This document shows, one piece after another, positions 32,750 to 41,367 of a stretch of 64,000 nt of DNA. Position 1 is the stretch's first letter; each line of letters starts with the position of its first letter. The position numbers and the translations under genes were made by a program. Under the pieces are notes generated by a model. The model was given only the letters and a program-made list of their open reading frames with translations, did not search any database and was not told the origin of the DNA. This DNA is from Streptomyces novaecaesareae. GTDB lineage: Bacteria; Actinomycetota; Actinomycetes; Streptomycetales; Streptomycetaceae. The stretch is taken from the NCBI RefSeq assembly GCF_000716875.1, contig NZ_JNWQ01000009.1, positions 1 to 64,000 on the forward strand, written 5' to 3'.

Positions 32750-34134
32750 CCGGCACCGCCGCGGCCCCGACCGTGCGCAGCTTCCGGCCACTGGCCGGGG
32801 TGCTGACGGCCACGGCCGTCTCCGTCACCGGGACACGCGTCTCGGCCATCGCCCTGCCCTGGTTCGTCCTGGCCACCACCGGCAGCGCCACCATGACGGG
32901 CCTGGTCGCCTTCGCCGAAATGGCGCCGTACGTGCTGGTCAAGGCGCTCACCGGGCCGGTGGTCGACCGGCTCGGGCCGCGCGTGGTGTCGTGGACGACG
33001 GACGCGGTCAGCGCCGTCGCGGCCGGGCTGGTCCCGCTGCTGCACGCGCAGGGGCTGCTGCCGTTCTGGGTGCTGCTGGTGATGGTTGCGGTGATCGGCG
33101 CGATGCGCGGCCCCGGCGATCTGGCCAAGTCGGTCATGGTCCCGGAGGCGGCCGACCACGCCCGGGTGCCGATGGAGCGCGCCACCGGGCTGTCGGGCGT
33201 CACCGAGCGGCTGGCCTCCACGATCGGCCCGGCGGCGGGCGGTGGGCTGGTCGCGTTGATGGGCCCGCTGGCCGGTCTGGCGGTCAACGCGGGCACCTTC
33301 GCGCTCGGCTCACTGATCATCGCCCTCGCCCTCCCACGCGGCATGGGGCGCCCGGCGGTGCCCGCCGCGGCCGCCACGACGACCGGACGGGCGGAGGACG
33401 GGGACCAGCCCGTCGGCTACTGGCGGATGTTCCGCGAGGGCTTCGCCTTCCTGCGGTCCGAGCCGCTGCTGCTCACCGTCATCGTGATGGTCGGCATCAC
33501 CAACCTGATCGACGCCGGTTTCATCACCGTCCTGGTCCCGGTCTGGGCACGGGAGTCCGGCAACGGCCCGGCCGCCATCGGCCTGACGGCCGGCGTCATG
33601 GGCGCCACCGCCGTGGTCGGCAGCCTGATAGCGGCGGCCGTCGCGTCCTGGCTGCCCCGGCGCACGGTCTTCTTCGCGGGCTTCCTGCTCTGCGGTGCGC
33701 CCCGCTTCCTGGTGCTCGCCCTCGGCGCGCCGATGTGGGTCGTGCTCACGGTCTTCGCGATCGGCGGCTTCGGCTCCGGCTTCCTCAACCCGATCCTCGG
33801 CGCGGTGCTCTTCGAGCGCGTGCCCCGCCACCTGCTCGGCCGCGTCCACGCCCTCGGCGACTCCCTCGCCTGGGCCGGCATCCCGCTCGGCGGCCTGGCC
33901 GCCGGCGGGGCGGTCGCCCTGGTCGGCCTGGCGCCCAGCCTGCTCGCGGCCGGAGCCGTGTACTTCGCCACCACGACCCTGGCGGGATTCCGGCCCGAAT
34001 GGCGCGAGATGGACCGCCTCCGGGGCCATGCGGGCGGTGCGGGTGACGTCGGCGGTGGGGCCGTCGAGCCGGACGTGGCGGATGCAGCGGAGGCTGCGGA
34101 GGCCAAGCCGGAGCAGGCCCCGGCGCGGGTATGA
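32746..34134 (+). CDS. MFS exporter, DHA3-like
   Basis: This 462-residue protein has 12 spans and MFS motif A-like PVVDRLGPRVVSW and LPFWVLLVMVAVIGAMRGPGDLAKS segments seen in the DHA3 (macrolide-type) subgroup. It overlaps the ArsR-like gene by ATGA, so it is the regulated transporter. The substrate is unknown. The last ~45 residues are a soluble Ala/Glu-rich tail. Confidence 0.82.
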   Translation: MTGTAAAPTVRSFRPLAGVLTATAVSVTGTRVSAIALPWFVLATTGSATMTGLVAFAEMAPYVLVKALTGPVVDRLGPRVVSWTTDAVSAVAAGLVPLLHAQGLLPFWVLLVMVAVIGAMRGPGDLAKSVMVPEAADHARVPMERATGLSGVTERLASTIGPAAGGGLVALMGPLAGLAVNAGTFALGSLIIALALPRGMGRPAVPAAAATTTGRAEDGDQPVGYWRMFREGFAFLRSEPLLLTVIVMVGITNLIDAGFITVLVPVWARESGNGPAAIGLTAGVMGATAVVGSLIAAAVASWLPRRTVFFAGFLLCGAPRFLVLALGAPMWVVLTVFAIGGFGSGFLNPILGAVLFERVPRHLLGRVHALGDSLAWAGIPLGGLAAGGAVALVGLAPSLLAAGAVYFATTTLAGFRPEWREMDRLRGHAGGAGDVGGGAVEPDVADAAEAAEAKPEQAPARV

Positions 34135-34178
34135 GTGTTGCTCATGAGGAAAGGAAGGTCATGAGTGTGGGTCATGAG
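34131..34178. repeat. Repeated palindromic element after MFS gene
   Basis: ATGAGTGTTGCTCATGAG (34131-34148) and ATGAGTGTGGGTCATGAG (34161-34178) are direct repeats with internal CATGAG/CTCATG symmetry. They lie at the convergence with the next gene and overlap its stop. They could be operators for an unseen regulator or part of a terminator. Confidence 0.5.
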
Positions 34179-34846
34179 GCAGAGCGGGTGATCCGGCCGG
34201 CCTCGGTGCCGGGGGAGTGGCCCGCCCACTGGAGGAGCAGGAGGCCGGCCAGCGCGGCGAGGGCACACCAGGTGGAGGCGAAGGCGAGACGCCAGAGCAG
34301 TGCGCAGACGACGGCTCCCACGCCCGTGACCAGGCCGAGGCGCCGGAGCAGGCGGTCGCCGCTCGCGAGGAGGGAGCCGACGGTGGCGAGGAGGTAGCCG
34401 GCCAGCAGAACGGCGGCCGGGTGCGGGACGCCGAAGGCGTAGCCGAGGGTGTGGCCGTGCACGGTGGCCGTCACCGGGTGGGCGGCGACGGCCACGGCGA
34501 GCGGAACGGCGACGGCCGCGCCGAGCAGGGTGAGCCCCGCGAGCAGACGACGGCTCGGTCCCGTGGTCGCGGACCACACCCCGGCCGGGACCAGGACGGG
34601 CAGCAGCGGGAGCGCGATCACCGCCCAGGCGGTGCGGGCCGCCGCAGCCGGGGCGGCGGACAGCCCGCCGTCCGTACCGAGCCAGACCAGCGCCTCGATC
34701 AGCTGGTGCACGCCCAGCACCAGCGGGACGGTGGCAAGGAGTAACCGCTCGGGCCGCCCGGCCCGGTGGGCACGGACCAGGCACGCCACCCCGACAACCA
34801 CGACCACCCCACCGGCCGCGGCGTCCGCCTGCGCGCTCCAGCACAT
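34172..34846 (-). CDS. DUF6629-type membrane protein
   Basis: This 224-residue membrane protein starts MCWSAQADAAAGG and has about six or seven predicted spans. It matches the actinobacterial DUF6629 pattern (MCWSA-x-AD start). No catalytic or transport motif is seen. It lies just downstream of a DMT transporter gene on the same strand with a gap of 7 bp, so they may be co-transcribed. Confidence 0.65.
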   Translation of the reverse strand: MCWSAQADAAAGGVVVVVGVACLVRAHRAGRPERLLLATVPLVLGVHQLIEALVWLGTDGGLSAAPAAAARTAWAVIALPLLPVLVPAGVWSATTGPSRRLLAGLTLLGAAVAVPLAVAVAAHPVTATVHGHTLGYAFGVPHPAAVLLAGYLLATVGSLLASGDRLLRRLGLVTGVGAVVCALLWRLAFASTWCALAALAGLLLLQWAGHSPGTEAGRITRSAS

Positions 34847-34853
34847 CGGGGCC

Positions 34854-35810
34854 CTACCGGGGATTCCCCGGGCCGCCGTCGGGTCCGTCCTCGGGCTGGT
34901 CCTCGGTGCCGTCCTCGGACACGTCCTCCGGTGCCGCCCCGATGCTCTCCAGGGTGTCGCGGACAGTGCCGGGCATCGCCGGGTGGCGCCCGATCACGAT
35001 CACCCCGATCACGATGGCCACCAGCCCGGCGGACTGCCAGGCCAACGCCCCCGGGGTCACCCGCAGCCGGTCGCCGAGGAAGCCGACCGCGCAGGCGATC
35101 CCGGCCAGCGGCTGGGCGGCGGTCAGCGCGGGCAGGGACATCCGCAGCGGCGCGGCCTCGAAGGCACTCTGCACCAGCAGCAGCCCGACCACGCCCGCCA
35201 CGACCACCGCGTACGGCTGCCAGCTCTGCAGCACGGCCGTCAGCCCCTGGTGGTCGAGGCGCTGGGAGGTGGTCCTGGTGAGCGCGTCCTGGAGGCCGTA
35301 GAGCAGCCCGGCGGCGAGCGCCAGCAGCGTCGCCTCCTCGAACAGCGGCAGCCGCCGGGCCAGCGAGACCAGCAGCAGGACCAGGCCGACCACCGTGCCG
35401 ACCACCAGCCAGTGCCGCAGCTCCCCGGCCGGCGCCCCGCCGCCCGTCGGCCGCCCGGCGACGATGAAGGCCGTCACCCCGAGCCCGAGCAGCAGTACCC
35501 CGATCCAGCCGGAGCGGCCCAGCGTCTGACGGGTCAGCACCCGGGACAGCGCCATGGCGAACAGCAGATTGGTGGCCAGTAGCGGCTCGACCAGGGACAC
35601 TTCGCCCTGGTTGAGCGCGAGCGCGGAGAGGATCAGGCCGCTGACCATGAAGCCGGTGCCGAGCAGCCACTGGGGCATCCGCATCAGGTCCAGCAGCAGC
35701 CGCCAGTGCAGGAGGTCGGCACGGGGGGCCCGCTGCGCCGCGTGCTGCTGGAGGACGAAGCCGAGCCCCAGACAGCAGGCTGCGCTGAGGGCGAGGAGGA
35801 AGACCGCCAC
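34854..35810 (-). CDS. DMT-family (EamA-like) transporter
   Basis: This 318-residue protein has ten predicted membrane spans in two EamA-like repeats. Examples are VSGLILSALALNQGEVSLVEPLLATNLLFAMALSRVLTRQTLG in the first half and PLRMSLPALTAAQPLAGIACAVGFLGDRLRVTPGALAWQSAGLVAIVIGVIVIG in the second. It is a drug/metabolite transporter with unknown substrate. GTG 35810 is chosen because the protein then begins in the first span; the frame stays open upstream to 36068 with unrelated Arg/Pro-rich sequence. The C-terminal ~35 residues are acidic. Confidence 0.8.
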   Translation of the reverse strand: MAVFLLALSAACCLGLGFVLQQHAAQRAPRADLLHWRLLLDLMRMPQWLLGTGFMVSGLILSALALNQGEVSLVEPLLATNLLFAMALSRVLTRQTLGRSGWIGVLLLGLGVTAFIVAGRPTGGGAPAGELRHWLVVGTVVGLVLLLVSLARRLPLFEEATLLALAAGLLYGLQDALTRTTSQRLDHQGLTAVLQSWQPYAVVVAGVVGLLLVQSAFEAAPLRMSLPALTAAQPLAGIACAVGFLGDRLRVTPGALAWQSAGLVAIVIGVIVIGRHPAMPGTVRDTLESIGAAPEDVSEDGTEDQPEDGPDGGPGNPR

Positions 35811-36128
35811 GGAGGGACCACCAGGTTGTCGCTGCCCGCGCCGCGCCGACGGATCCGGGGTGGGGCGGCGGTCGCGGCCGCTTCCGTCAGCGTACCGCCG
35901 GGGCGGCGGCCGGGCCGATCGGACGACGCCCCGGCGCTCCCGGCACCGTACCGGCACTGTGGCGGGGGCCGCCCGCGGCGCGCGGCGCACTGCCCTGCGA
36001 CGGTCCGTCGTCGGCCGCGCTTGCCGCCACCGGAGGGGCAGGCGCACGCTGGTGTGAGCGGCCGCCACGGGTCACCGTCCGTGCCGGTCAGGACAGGCGC
36101 GACGGGGGCCGGCGCCAGGAGGTGTGGC
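35811..36128. other. 318-bp intergenic gap with no recognised feature
   Basis: The gap lies between the divergent DMT transporter and DUF1876 genes. Apart from a standard AGGAGG ribosome site before the latter, I see no RNA motif, strong promoter or operator in it. Confidence 0.5.
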
Positions 36129-36392
36129 ATGCACAACCAGTGGGACGTGGAGCTGAGCTTCGAGGAGGACGGCGTGCACACGGCGTGCGACGCCAGGTTG
36201 ACGGGCGCGAGGGCGCCGGGCCTGAGCGCGCACGGCGAGTCCGTGAAGAGCGCCGACGACCGTCCGCTCGCCAGGATCGGCGAGGAGGTCGCGGCCTCCC
36301 GCGCCCTGGAGGAACTGTCCCGCAAGCTGCGGGCCCAGGCCACCGGGGAGATCGACGACGAAGGGCACCGCCCCGGGTACCTGATCTACTGA
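36129..36392 (+). CDS. DUF1876 small protein
   Basis: This 87-residue protein belongs to the actinobacterial DUF1876 group, recognised by WDVELSFEEDGVHTACDARL and the GEEVAASRALEELSRKL helix. ATG 36129 has AGGAGG six bases upstream. No function is known from the sequence. Its fold, predicted as a short beta-sheet with a C-terminal helix, suggests a dsRBD-like or stress-related small protein. Transcription ends at a strong hairpin 18 bp beyond the stop. Confidence 0.75.
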   Translation: MHNQWDVELSFEEDGVHTACDARLTGARAPGLSAHGESVKSADDRPLARIGEEVAASRALEELSRKLRAQATGEIDDEGHRPGYLIY

Positions 36393-36409
36393 CGGCGGTG
36401 ACGGGTCAA

Positions 36410-36458
36410 GGGCCCGGGCGGCGCGGCCGTACGGTCACGGCCGCCCCTGCCCGGGCCC
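36410..36458 (+). terminator. Terminator after DUF1876 gene
   Basis: GGGCCCGGGC (36410-36419) pairs with GCCCGGGCCC (36449-36458), and an inner stem (CGGCCG-type) extends it. It also overlaps the 3' end of the minus-strand gene that ends at 36435. Confidence 0.8.
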
Positions 36459-36854
36459 GGTTCGGTAACTCGTCGGCGGGCGCCGGACGAGCAGGTCCGA
36501 TGCCGCGCCCGCGCCCGCGCATGCGTGCGCGGGCCTGCCCGAGCAGCCCGCCCGCCGTCCTCCCCGGGCGACCGGCCTGTGGGGGTGGCCGGTCGCGGCG
36601 GAGCGACCGCCTGCACGGTACTCGGCGATCACTCCGAGCCGCAGCAGGTAGCCCAGGGCGCCCGCGGCCAGGCCCCACCACACTCCGTTGAAGGCCCCGA
36701 CGGCCACCCCGAGCGCCCCCGGCACGATCGCGGCCCGGGCCGCCGTCTCGGCCAGTGCCCGCCCGCGGTGCCGGGCGGCCCCACCGTGGGCTGCCCGGGC
36801 GGCGTAGCTGACGTGGGAGGCGACCGCCGCAGCCGACCACGGCCTGCTAGTCAT
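36435..36854 (-). CDS. Hypothetical protein with Ala/Gly-rich membrane segment
   Basis: This 139-residue frame starts at ATG 36854 and contains one clear hydrophobic span (GALGVAVGAFNGVWWGLAAGALGYLLRLGVI, about residues 55-85) flanked by Arg-rich sequence. The last ~50 residues are Arg/Gly/Ala-rich and overlap a terminator hairpin, so the real protein may be shorter or absent. I do not recognise a family. The membrane segment is the only support beyond codon position. Confidence 0.4.
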   Translation of the reverse strand: MTSRPWSAAAVASHVSYAARAAHGGAARHRGRALAETAARAAIVPGALGVAVGAFNGVWWGLAAGALGYLLRLGVIAEYRAGGRSAATGHPHRPVARGGRRAGCSGRPAHACAGAGAASDLLVRRPPTSYRTGPGQGRP

Positions 36855-36990
36855 CGACCGCTCGGTGTTCATGCTGCAGAAGCGCCCCGAAGACGCGCGA
36901 CGTTCCTCAGCAACCTCGACATCGTCGGCCGCCACTGGGCGCACCGCGCCGACCAGCCGGGCAAGTCCTCCAACTCGCTGCTGCCGTAGG
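36840..36990 (+). pseudogene. Remnant of an unidentified gene, frameshifted
   Basis: On the plus strand, LLVIDRSVFMLQKRPEDAR is followed in another frame by FLSNLDIVGRHWAHRADQPGKSSNSLLP and a TAG at 36988. The two pieces read like successive parts of one protein joined through a frameshift near 36900. No start codon or upstream part remains. I do not recognise the family. It overlaps the 5' end of the weak minus-strand frame above, so one of the two is probably not real. Confidence 0.35.
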
Positions 36991-37019
36991 CGCCGACGGC
37001 GCCCTCGCGCCCGACGGAG

Positions 37020-37052
37020 CCGGCCTCCCCCGCACGGAGAGCGGGAGGCCGG
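37020..37052. terminator. Hairpin between gene remnant and hydrolase
   Basis: CCGGCCTCCC (37020-37029) pairs with GGGAGGCCGG (37043-37052) around a 13-base loop. Confidence 0.7.
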
Positions 37053-37183
37053 ATTCCCGCTCGCCGGGGCGATGGGCCGTGATTACTCGGCCACTCCTGT
37101 GAGTTCGGCGACGACGTGCGTGGTGCCGTGGGAGGCAGTCGCGGCGGGGGTGCCGTCGAGGGGTGGTGAGGTGGGGAGGGCGG

Positions 37184-38050
37184 TCAGGTGTGGGCGGTGG
37201 TGAGGAAGTCGGTGAGGCGTCGGTTGACTTCGGGTGCGCCTGCGGTGGGCAGGGTGTGGTGGGAGAGGTCGGGGAGGACGGCCACTTCCGGTGCGGGGAG
37301 GGTGCGGCGGGCGGTTTCGGCGGCCTGGTGGGCGTGGTGGGGACGGCTGCGGGCGGCGAACAGGGCGAGGGTCGGGGTGGTGAGGGTGCGGAGGCGGGCG
37401 GCGGACGGGCGGGGGCCGGTGACGACGCGGGAGGCCGGGAAGTCGGCGTGGCCGAGGGCGTACAGCTCGCGCCAGTCGGGGTCGAGGTGGGGGGCGCCGC
37501 CCGTTTCCCAGTCGAGGTAGGAGCGGGCGCGGGCCGGGGTGCGGCGGGGGAGGAAGAGCGGCAGGACGCGCAGCAGGTAGCCGGGGCGGAAGCCGGCGAA
37601 GCACTGGGTGGGGTCGAGCAGGGCGAGGCGGCCGACCCGGGCGGGGGCGTGCAGGGCGTACTCCAGGGCGATCCAGCCGCCGTAGGAGTGGCCGCAGAAG
37701 TCGGCCTCGGGCACGCCGAGGCCGTCGAGGACGGCGTCCAGCCAGCCGAGCAGTCCGGGGACGCCGTCGAGTGGGGTGCCGTCGTGGACGCTGCGCCCGG
37801 GGTCGCCGATGAGGTCGACGGCGAGGACGCGGTGTCCGGCGTCGGCCAGGGCGGCGGCGTTGGCGAACCACATGGTGGAGGTGGCGCCGCCGCCGTGGAG
37901 GAGGACGAGGGGGCGTCCGTCGCGGGGGCCGCAGGCGTTGATCCGGGTGGTGCCGTGGGCGGTGCGGACGGTGAGGGCCTCGACCGGGACGGGCCAGCGG
38001 GCCAGCAGGGCGTCGTACGCGGCGAGGAAGGGGGCGGTGCGGGCGGACAT
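37184..38050 (-). CDS. Alpha/beta hydrolase
   Basis: This 288-residue alpha/beta-hydrolase-fold enzyme has oxyanion loop HGGG (residues 52-55), nucleophile elbow GHSYGG (S122) and a probable catalytic His near the end (SHHTLPTAG). Family members cleave esters, amides or C-C bonds, and the substrate is not shown by the sequence. It diverges from a MarR gene across a 124-bp gap containing two palindromes, so it is the probable target of that regulator. Confidence 0.82.
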   Translation of the reverse strand: MSARTAPFLAAYDALLARWPVPVEALTVRTAHGTTRINACGPRDGRPLVLLHGGGATSTMWFANAAALADAGHRVLAVDLIGDPGRSVHDGTPLDGVPGLLGWLDAVLDGLGVPEADFCGHSYGGWIALEYALHAPARVGRLALLDPTQCFAGFRPGYLLRVLPLFLPRRTPARARSYLDWETGGAPHLDPDWRELYALGHADFPASRVVTGPRPSAARLRTLTTPTLALFAARSRPHHAHQAAETARRTLPAPEVAVLPDLSHHTLPTAGAPEVNRRLTDFLTTAHT

Positions 38051-38094
38051 GACGGGCCTCCGCGGGTGTGGTGTGATGGCGCGCGGGAACACTC

Positions 38095-38137
38095 GCCCGA
38101 CAAGTATCTTGTTCGGCAAGTGTCTCGCTGAGCGAGA
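38095..38137. promoter_or_regulatory. Two palindromes between hydrolase and MarR gene
   Basis: GCCCGACAAG (38095-38104) and CTTGTTCGGC (38108-38117) form a near-perfect inverted repeat with a TAT centre. TCTCGCTGAGCGAGA (38123-38137) is a perfect palindrome just downstream. Both lie in the divergent promoter region and are candidate MarR operators. Confidence 0.55.
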
Positions 38138-38174
38138 GAATAATCGCATGGCCGTGATCGAGGAAGGACGACGG

Positions 38175-38678
38175 GTGTCCGAGGTTGAGGAGCCGATGCG
38201 GCTGGTCCACCTGCTGCGCGGGCTGACGGTCGAACTGGACCTGTTCGGGGCCGAGTTCGCGGCCGGCAACGGTCTGCACCCGACCGATCTGCGGGCGCTG
38301 ATCCATCTGCTGGACGCCGCCAGGGCCGGGGAGGTGGTCACCCCGGGCCGGCTCGGCGAGGCGCTGCGGCTGAACTCGGCCGGGACCACCGGCCTGGTGG
38401 ACCGGCTGGAGCGGCTCGGGCTGATCCGGCGCGAGCGAGACCCGCAGGACCGTCGGCGGGTGCGGCTGCTGGTGGAGGACCGGGCGATGGAGCTGGGGCA
38501 GGGGTTCTTCGGCGGCCTGATCGGTGATCTGCTGGCGGCGATGCGGCGGTTCGGTCCGGGGGAACTGGAGACGGCCGGGCGCTTCCTGGAGGCCATGACC
38601 ACCGTGGTGGCCGCCGCCAGGCAGGGCACGCGGGAGCAGCGGGGCGGGGGAGCTACGCCGGCCCGAGGGTCCAGCTGA
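38175..38678 (+). CDS. MarR-family transcriptional regulator
   Basis: This 167-residue winged-helix regulator has the recognition region GRLGEALRLNSAGTTGLVDRLERLGLI and the wing ERDPQDRRRVRLLVED. GTG 38175 is preferred because AGGAAGGA lies six bases upstream. An in-frame ATG at 38148 would add nine residues. It is divergent from the hydrolase and its 3' end overlaps the convergent AEC transporter by 26 bp. Confidence 0.82.
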   Translation: MSEVEEPMRLVHLLRGLTVELDLFGAEFAAGNGLHPTDLRALIHLLDAARAGEVVTPGRLGEALRLNSAGTTGLVDRLERLGLIRRERDPQDRRRVRLLVEDRAMELGQGFFGGLIGDLLAAMRRFGPGELETAGRFLEAMTTVVAAARQGTREQRGGGATPARGSS

Positions 38679-39579
38679 TCACCGAGAGCGTCGCCATCGA
38701 CACCAGCGTCGACCAGAGCACCGCGTCCCGGGCGAGGACCGTGCCCTGCCCGTACTCGCGGGCGTAGGTGTAGACGTTCTGCGCGGTGGGCAGCGCGGAG
38801 AACAGCACCACGGTGAGGAGTTGGTGCGCGGGCAGGTGGAGCAGCGGACCGGCCACGGCGAGGGCGACGAGCGGCTGGAGCAGGGTCTTGATCGCGACGG
38901 TCAGCCCGACCTCGGCGCGGCGCGAACGGCCGTCCGCCGGCGGGCGGTTGTGCAGCGATATGCCGAGGGCGATCAGGGCGGTCGGCACGCCGGCGCCGCC
39001 GAGCAGTTCGCAGGAGCGGTTCAGTTCGGCGGGCAGGTGCACCCCGGCCGCGGAGACGACGGCGCCCAGCGCGGTGGCGAGCAGGATCGGGTTGCGCACG
39101 GGGAGGGTGAGCAGTGCGCGGCGCCCGGCCGCGCCGCCGTCCAGGACGGCGAGGACGGCGGGGGTGACCAGCAGGATCTGGAACAGCACCACCGGGGCCA
39201 CGAAGGAGGCGTCGCCGACGACCTGCATGGTGACCGGGATGCCGAGGTTGGCGGAGTTGACGTACCCCGAGGCCATCGCGCCGATGGCAAGTTCGCCGGG
39301 CTTGCGCCGGAAGACCAGGCGCCCGGCGAGCAGCCCGAGACCGATCGCGACGACGGTGCCGGCGGCGAAGGCGAGCATCGACGGGTTGGCGAAACGGTCC
39401 AGTGGGGTGCGGGCGATCATCAGGAAGAGCGCGGCCGGCATCGCCACGTGGAAGACGAACCGGTTGAGCACCGCCTCCGCGTGCGGCCCGAGCAGCCTGG
39501 TGCGGCCGACGACGTAGCCGACTCCGGTGAGCGCCCAGATCGGGGCGAAGCCGGACAGCAGCGGGTGCAGGGATGGCAT
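38653..39579 (-). CDS. AEC-family transporter
   Basis: This 308-residue protein has ten predicted spans and belongs to the auxin-efflux-carrier-like (AEC) family. Landmarks are GYVNSANLGIPVTM, GVPTALIALGISL and the C-terminal SALPTAQNVYTYAREYGQ segment. Bacterial AEC members move small organic acids such as malate. The substrate cannot be told here. ATG 39579 is used. Confidence 0.82.
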   Translation of the reverse strand: MPSLHPLLSGFAPIWALTGVGYVVGRTRLLGPHAEAVLNRFVFHVAMPAALFLMIARTPLDRFANPSMLAFAAGTVVAIGLGLLAGRLVFRRKPGELAIGAMASGYVNSANLGIPVTMQVVGDASFVAPVVLFQILLVTPAVLAVLDGGAAGRRALLTLPVRNPILLATALGAVVSAAGVHLPAELNRSCELLGGAGVPTALIALGISLHNRPPADGRSRRAEVGLTVAIKTLLQPLVALAVAGPLLHLPAHQLLTVVLFSALPTAQNVYTYAREYGQGTVLARDAVLWSTLVSMATLSVISWTLGPA

Positions 39580-39722
39580 GGTTCCTCGGATCGCTCGGAC
39601 GTGCCTGCCGGGTGCGGCGGGGGTCTCCCGCCGGAGGCGTCGACCCGCGAGCTGGTGAACCCCCGAAGCCGTGAACCCCCGGGGCAGTAAACCAGCGGCC
39701 GTCGAGGTGTCGATCACGGGCC

Positions 39723-39728
39723 TACCAT
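39723..39728 (+). promoter_or_regulatory. -10 box of HD-domain gene
   Basis: TACCAT ends six bases before ATG 39735, consistent with a leaderless mRNA. Confidence 0.4.
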
Positions 39729-39734
39729 GAGCCG

Positions 39735-40253
39735 ATGGACGAGCCGATGGACGAGCCGACGGGCCAGTCGATGGACCAGCCGACGGACGAGCAGCCGGAG
39801 CACGAGTACCTGAGCCTGGCCGAGGTGGAGGCGATCGCGCGCCGTGCCCACCAGGGCCAGGTGGACAAGAACGGCCACCCGTACGGCGAGCACATCGCGG
39901 CGGTCGCCCACGGGACGGCCGCACGCGGCGGCAGCGAGGCGCAGATCGCGGCGGGCTGGCTGCACGACACCGTCGAGGACGACCGGCTGAGCTGGGAGTG
40001 GCTGGCGGCGGCCGCACTGCCGCCGGAGACCAAGGCGATCGTGGACGCGCTCACCCGGCGCCCGGACGAGCCGGTCGAGGAGTACACCGCCCGCGTCCTG
40101 GCGACGCCCGGTGCGCTGCTCGTCAAGCGGGCCGACCTGGCGCACAACTCCGACCCGGGCCGGCTGGCCTCGCTGGACCGGGCGACCGCGGAGCGCTTGG
40201 CCGCGAAGTACGCGCGGATGCGCGAGCTGCTGGGGCTCACGGGCGAGCTGTGA
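39735..40253 (+). CDS. HD-domain phosphohydrolase, (p)ppGpp hydrolase-like
   Basis: This 172-residue protein has a single HD domain with HQGQVDKNGHPYGEHIAAVAHG, GWLHDTVEDD (metal-binding HD at about residues 79-80) and KRADLAHNSDPGR. The pattern resembles the hydrolase half of RelA/SpoT and small alarmone hydrolases, but no synthetase or ACT domain is present. It is a metal-dependent nucleotide phosphohydrolase at least. The first ~22 residues are an acidic MDEP/PTDEQPE repeat. Confidence 0.72.
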   Translation: MDEPMDEPTGQSMDQPTDEQPEHEYLSLAEVEAIARRAHQGQVDKNGHPYGEHIAAVAHGTAARGGSEAQIAAGWLHDTVEDDRLSWEWLAAAALPPETKAIVDALTRRPDEPVEEYTARVLATPGALLVKRADLAHNSDPGRLASLDRATAERLAAKYARMRELLGLTGEL

Positions 40254-40364
40254 CGGACCCCCGGGGGCGGAGCCCGCGAGGGGCGCCGCGAGCGGGCGCT
40301 AAGAGGGGTATCGCGAGTGGCATCGCCACGGGGAGAGCCCGTGAGGAGCCGGCGGGAGAAACCA

Positions 40365-40410
40365 CGAGAGGGCCCGGGCCCCGCGGATCGCGCGGGTCCG
40401 GGCCCTCTCG
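40365..40410 (+). terminator. Strong terminator after HD-domain gene
   Basis: A ~20-bp stem (CGAGAGGGCCCGGGCCCCGCG against CGCGGGTCCGGGCCCTCTCG, one mismatch) lies 112 bp after the stop and before the convergent transglycosylase gene. Confidence 0.8.
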
Positions 40411-40496
40411 GGCACCCCGGTGGTCCCTGTCCGACCCCCGGGGTGAGGGGGAGTGGTCAGGAGACGGGAGGAAGTCGGTGAGCCGATGAGGTCGGC

Positions 40497-40892
40497 TTAG
40501 TACCAGTGGTGGGCCTGCCAGAAGTTCCACGCGGCGTTCGGGCTGCCGTAGCGGGAGTTCATGTAGTCCAGCGCCCACTTGATCTGGGTGGAGGGGTTGG
40601 TCTTCCAGTCCGCGCCGGCCGAGGCCATCTTGGAGCCCGGCAGCGCCTGGCCCAGGCCGTAGGCGCCCGAGCTCGGGTTGGTCGCGCTCACGTTCCAGCC
40701 GGACTCGTGGGAGATGATCTGGTTGAACGAGGCCAGCTGGTTCGCCGGGACGATCTGGGCGGCGATGGCCTGCGGGGAGGCGGTGGCGGCGTTCGCGGTG
40801 GCGGGCAGCACACCGGCGCCCAGGGCGGTCAGACCAGCGGCGCCGGCGAGAATCGCGGCCGAAGTACGCATACGGAGCTTGAAAGCGGGCAT
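40497..40892 (-). CDS. Secreted small transglycosylase-like protein
   Basis: This 131-residue protein has a signal peptide (about residues 1-36) and a small lysozyme-like domain. It contains ISHESGWN with the catalytic-type Glu (E63), SSGAYGLGQALPGSKMA, and a C-terminal WALDYMNSRYGSPNAAWNFW. It matches the short actinobacterial transglycosylase-like (RPF/SLT-type) secreted proteins. It would cut glycan strands of peptidoglycan. ATG 40892 is chosen because TTGAGGTCCTG precedes it. Translation upstream to 41042 is open but not typical. Confidence 0.8.
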   Translation of the reverse strand: MPAFKLRMRTSAAILAGAAGLTALGAGVLPATANAATASPQAIAAQIVPANQLASFNQIISHESGWNVSATNPSSGAYGLGQALPGSKMASAGADWKTNPSTQIKWALDYMNSRYGSPNAAWNFWQAHHWY

Positions 40893-41367
40893 GTAGAACA
40901 GGACCTCAATCAGGTTGGGCCGGGTCACTCCCCGCCCGGGACCGTCTGGCCGGACAGGGGCCGAAGCGGTCGCGGGGGGTGACTCGGCAGTAAGCCGTTC
41001 ACCGGCGGGACAGGAGCCGGTGTGGCTGGCGACGAGAGCCATTGTTGGCAGACCGGATCGGTCGCCGCCAAGACCCCCTCGTTACGACCGACGGTCGTAC
41101 GCGAGCGGCCGCCGTGGATTCGAAGGGCCGATTTGCCGAGAATGTGCAGACCCCTCCTGACGTGCGCGAACGAAGGGTGACGGGGGTGGGGCGGGAGGTG
41201 CGGCGATGCCTACTACGGTCCGTCGTGGGCGTTGATTCCGTGTGAGCGCACTCACCGTTTGAGCCGCCGGAGCCGTCACCCGGGGATCCGGGGCAAGCAC
41301 TTTGGGTACAGACGATCAACCCGGCACTGAGACCCGCGCCACACGGTGACGGCGCCGCCCTCAGCTT
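40893..41367. other. Intergenic region with palindromes, no gene recognised
   Basis: Between the transglycosylase start and the carboxyltransferase stop lie ACGACCGACGGTCGT (41084-41098), a perfect 15-bp palindrome, and GACCGGATCGGTC (41051-41063). No convincing coding frame or RNA motif is seen. The region probably holds the transglycosylase promoter. Confidence 0.5.

Noticed and set aside
40893..41100. Riboswitch before the small transglycosylase gene
   Set aside because: No ydaO-class conserved blocks are present.
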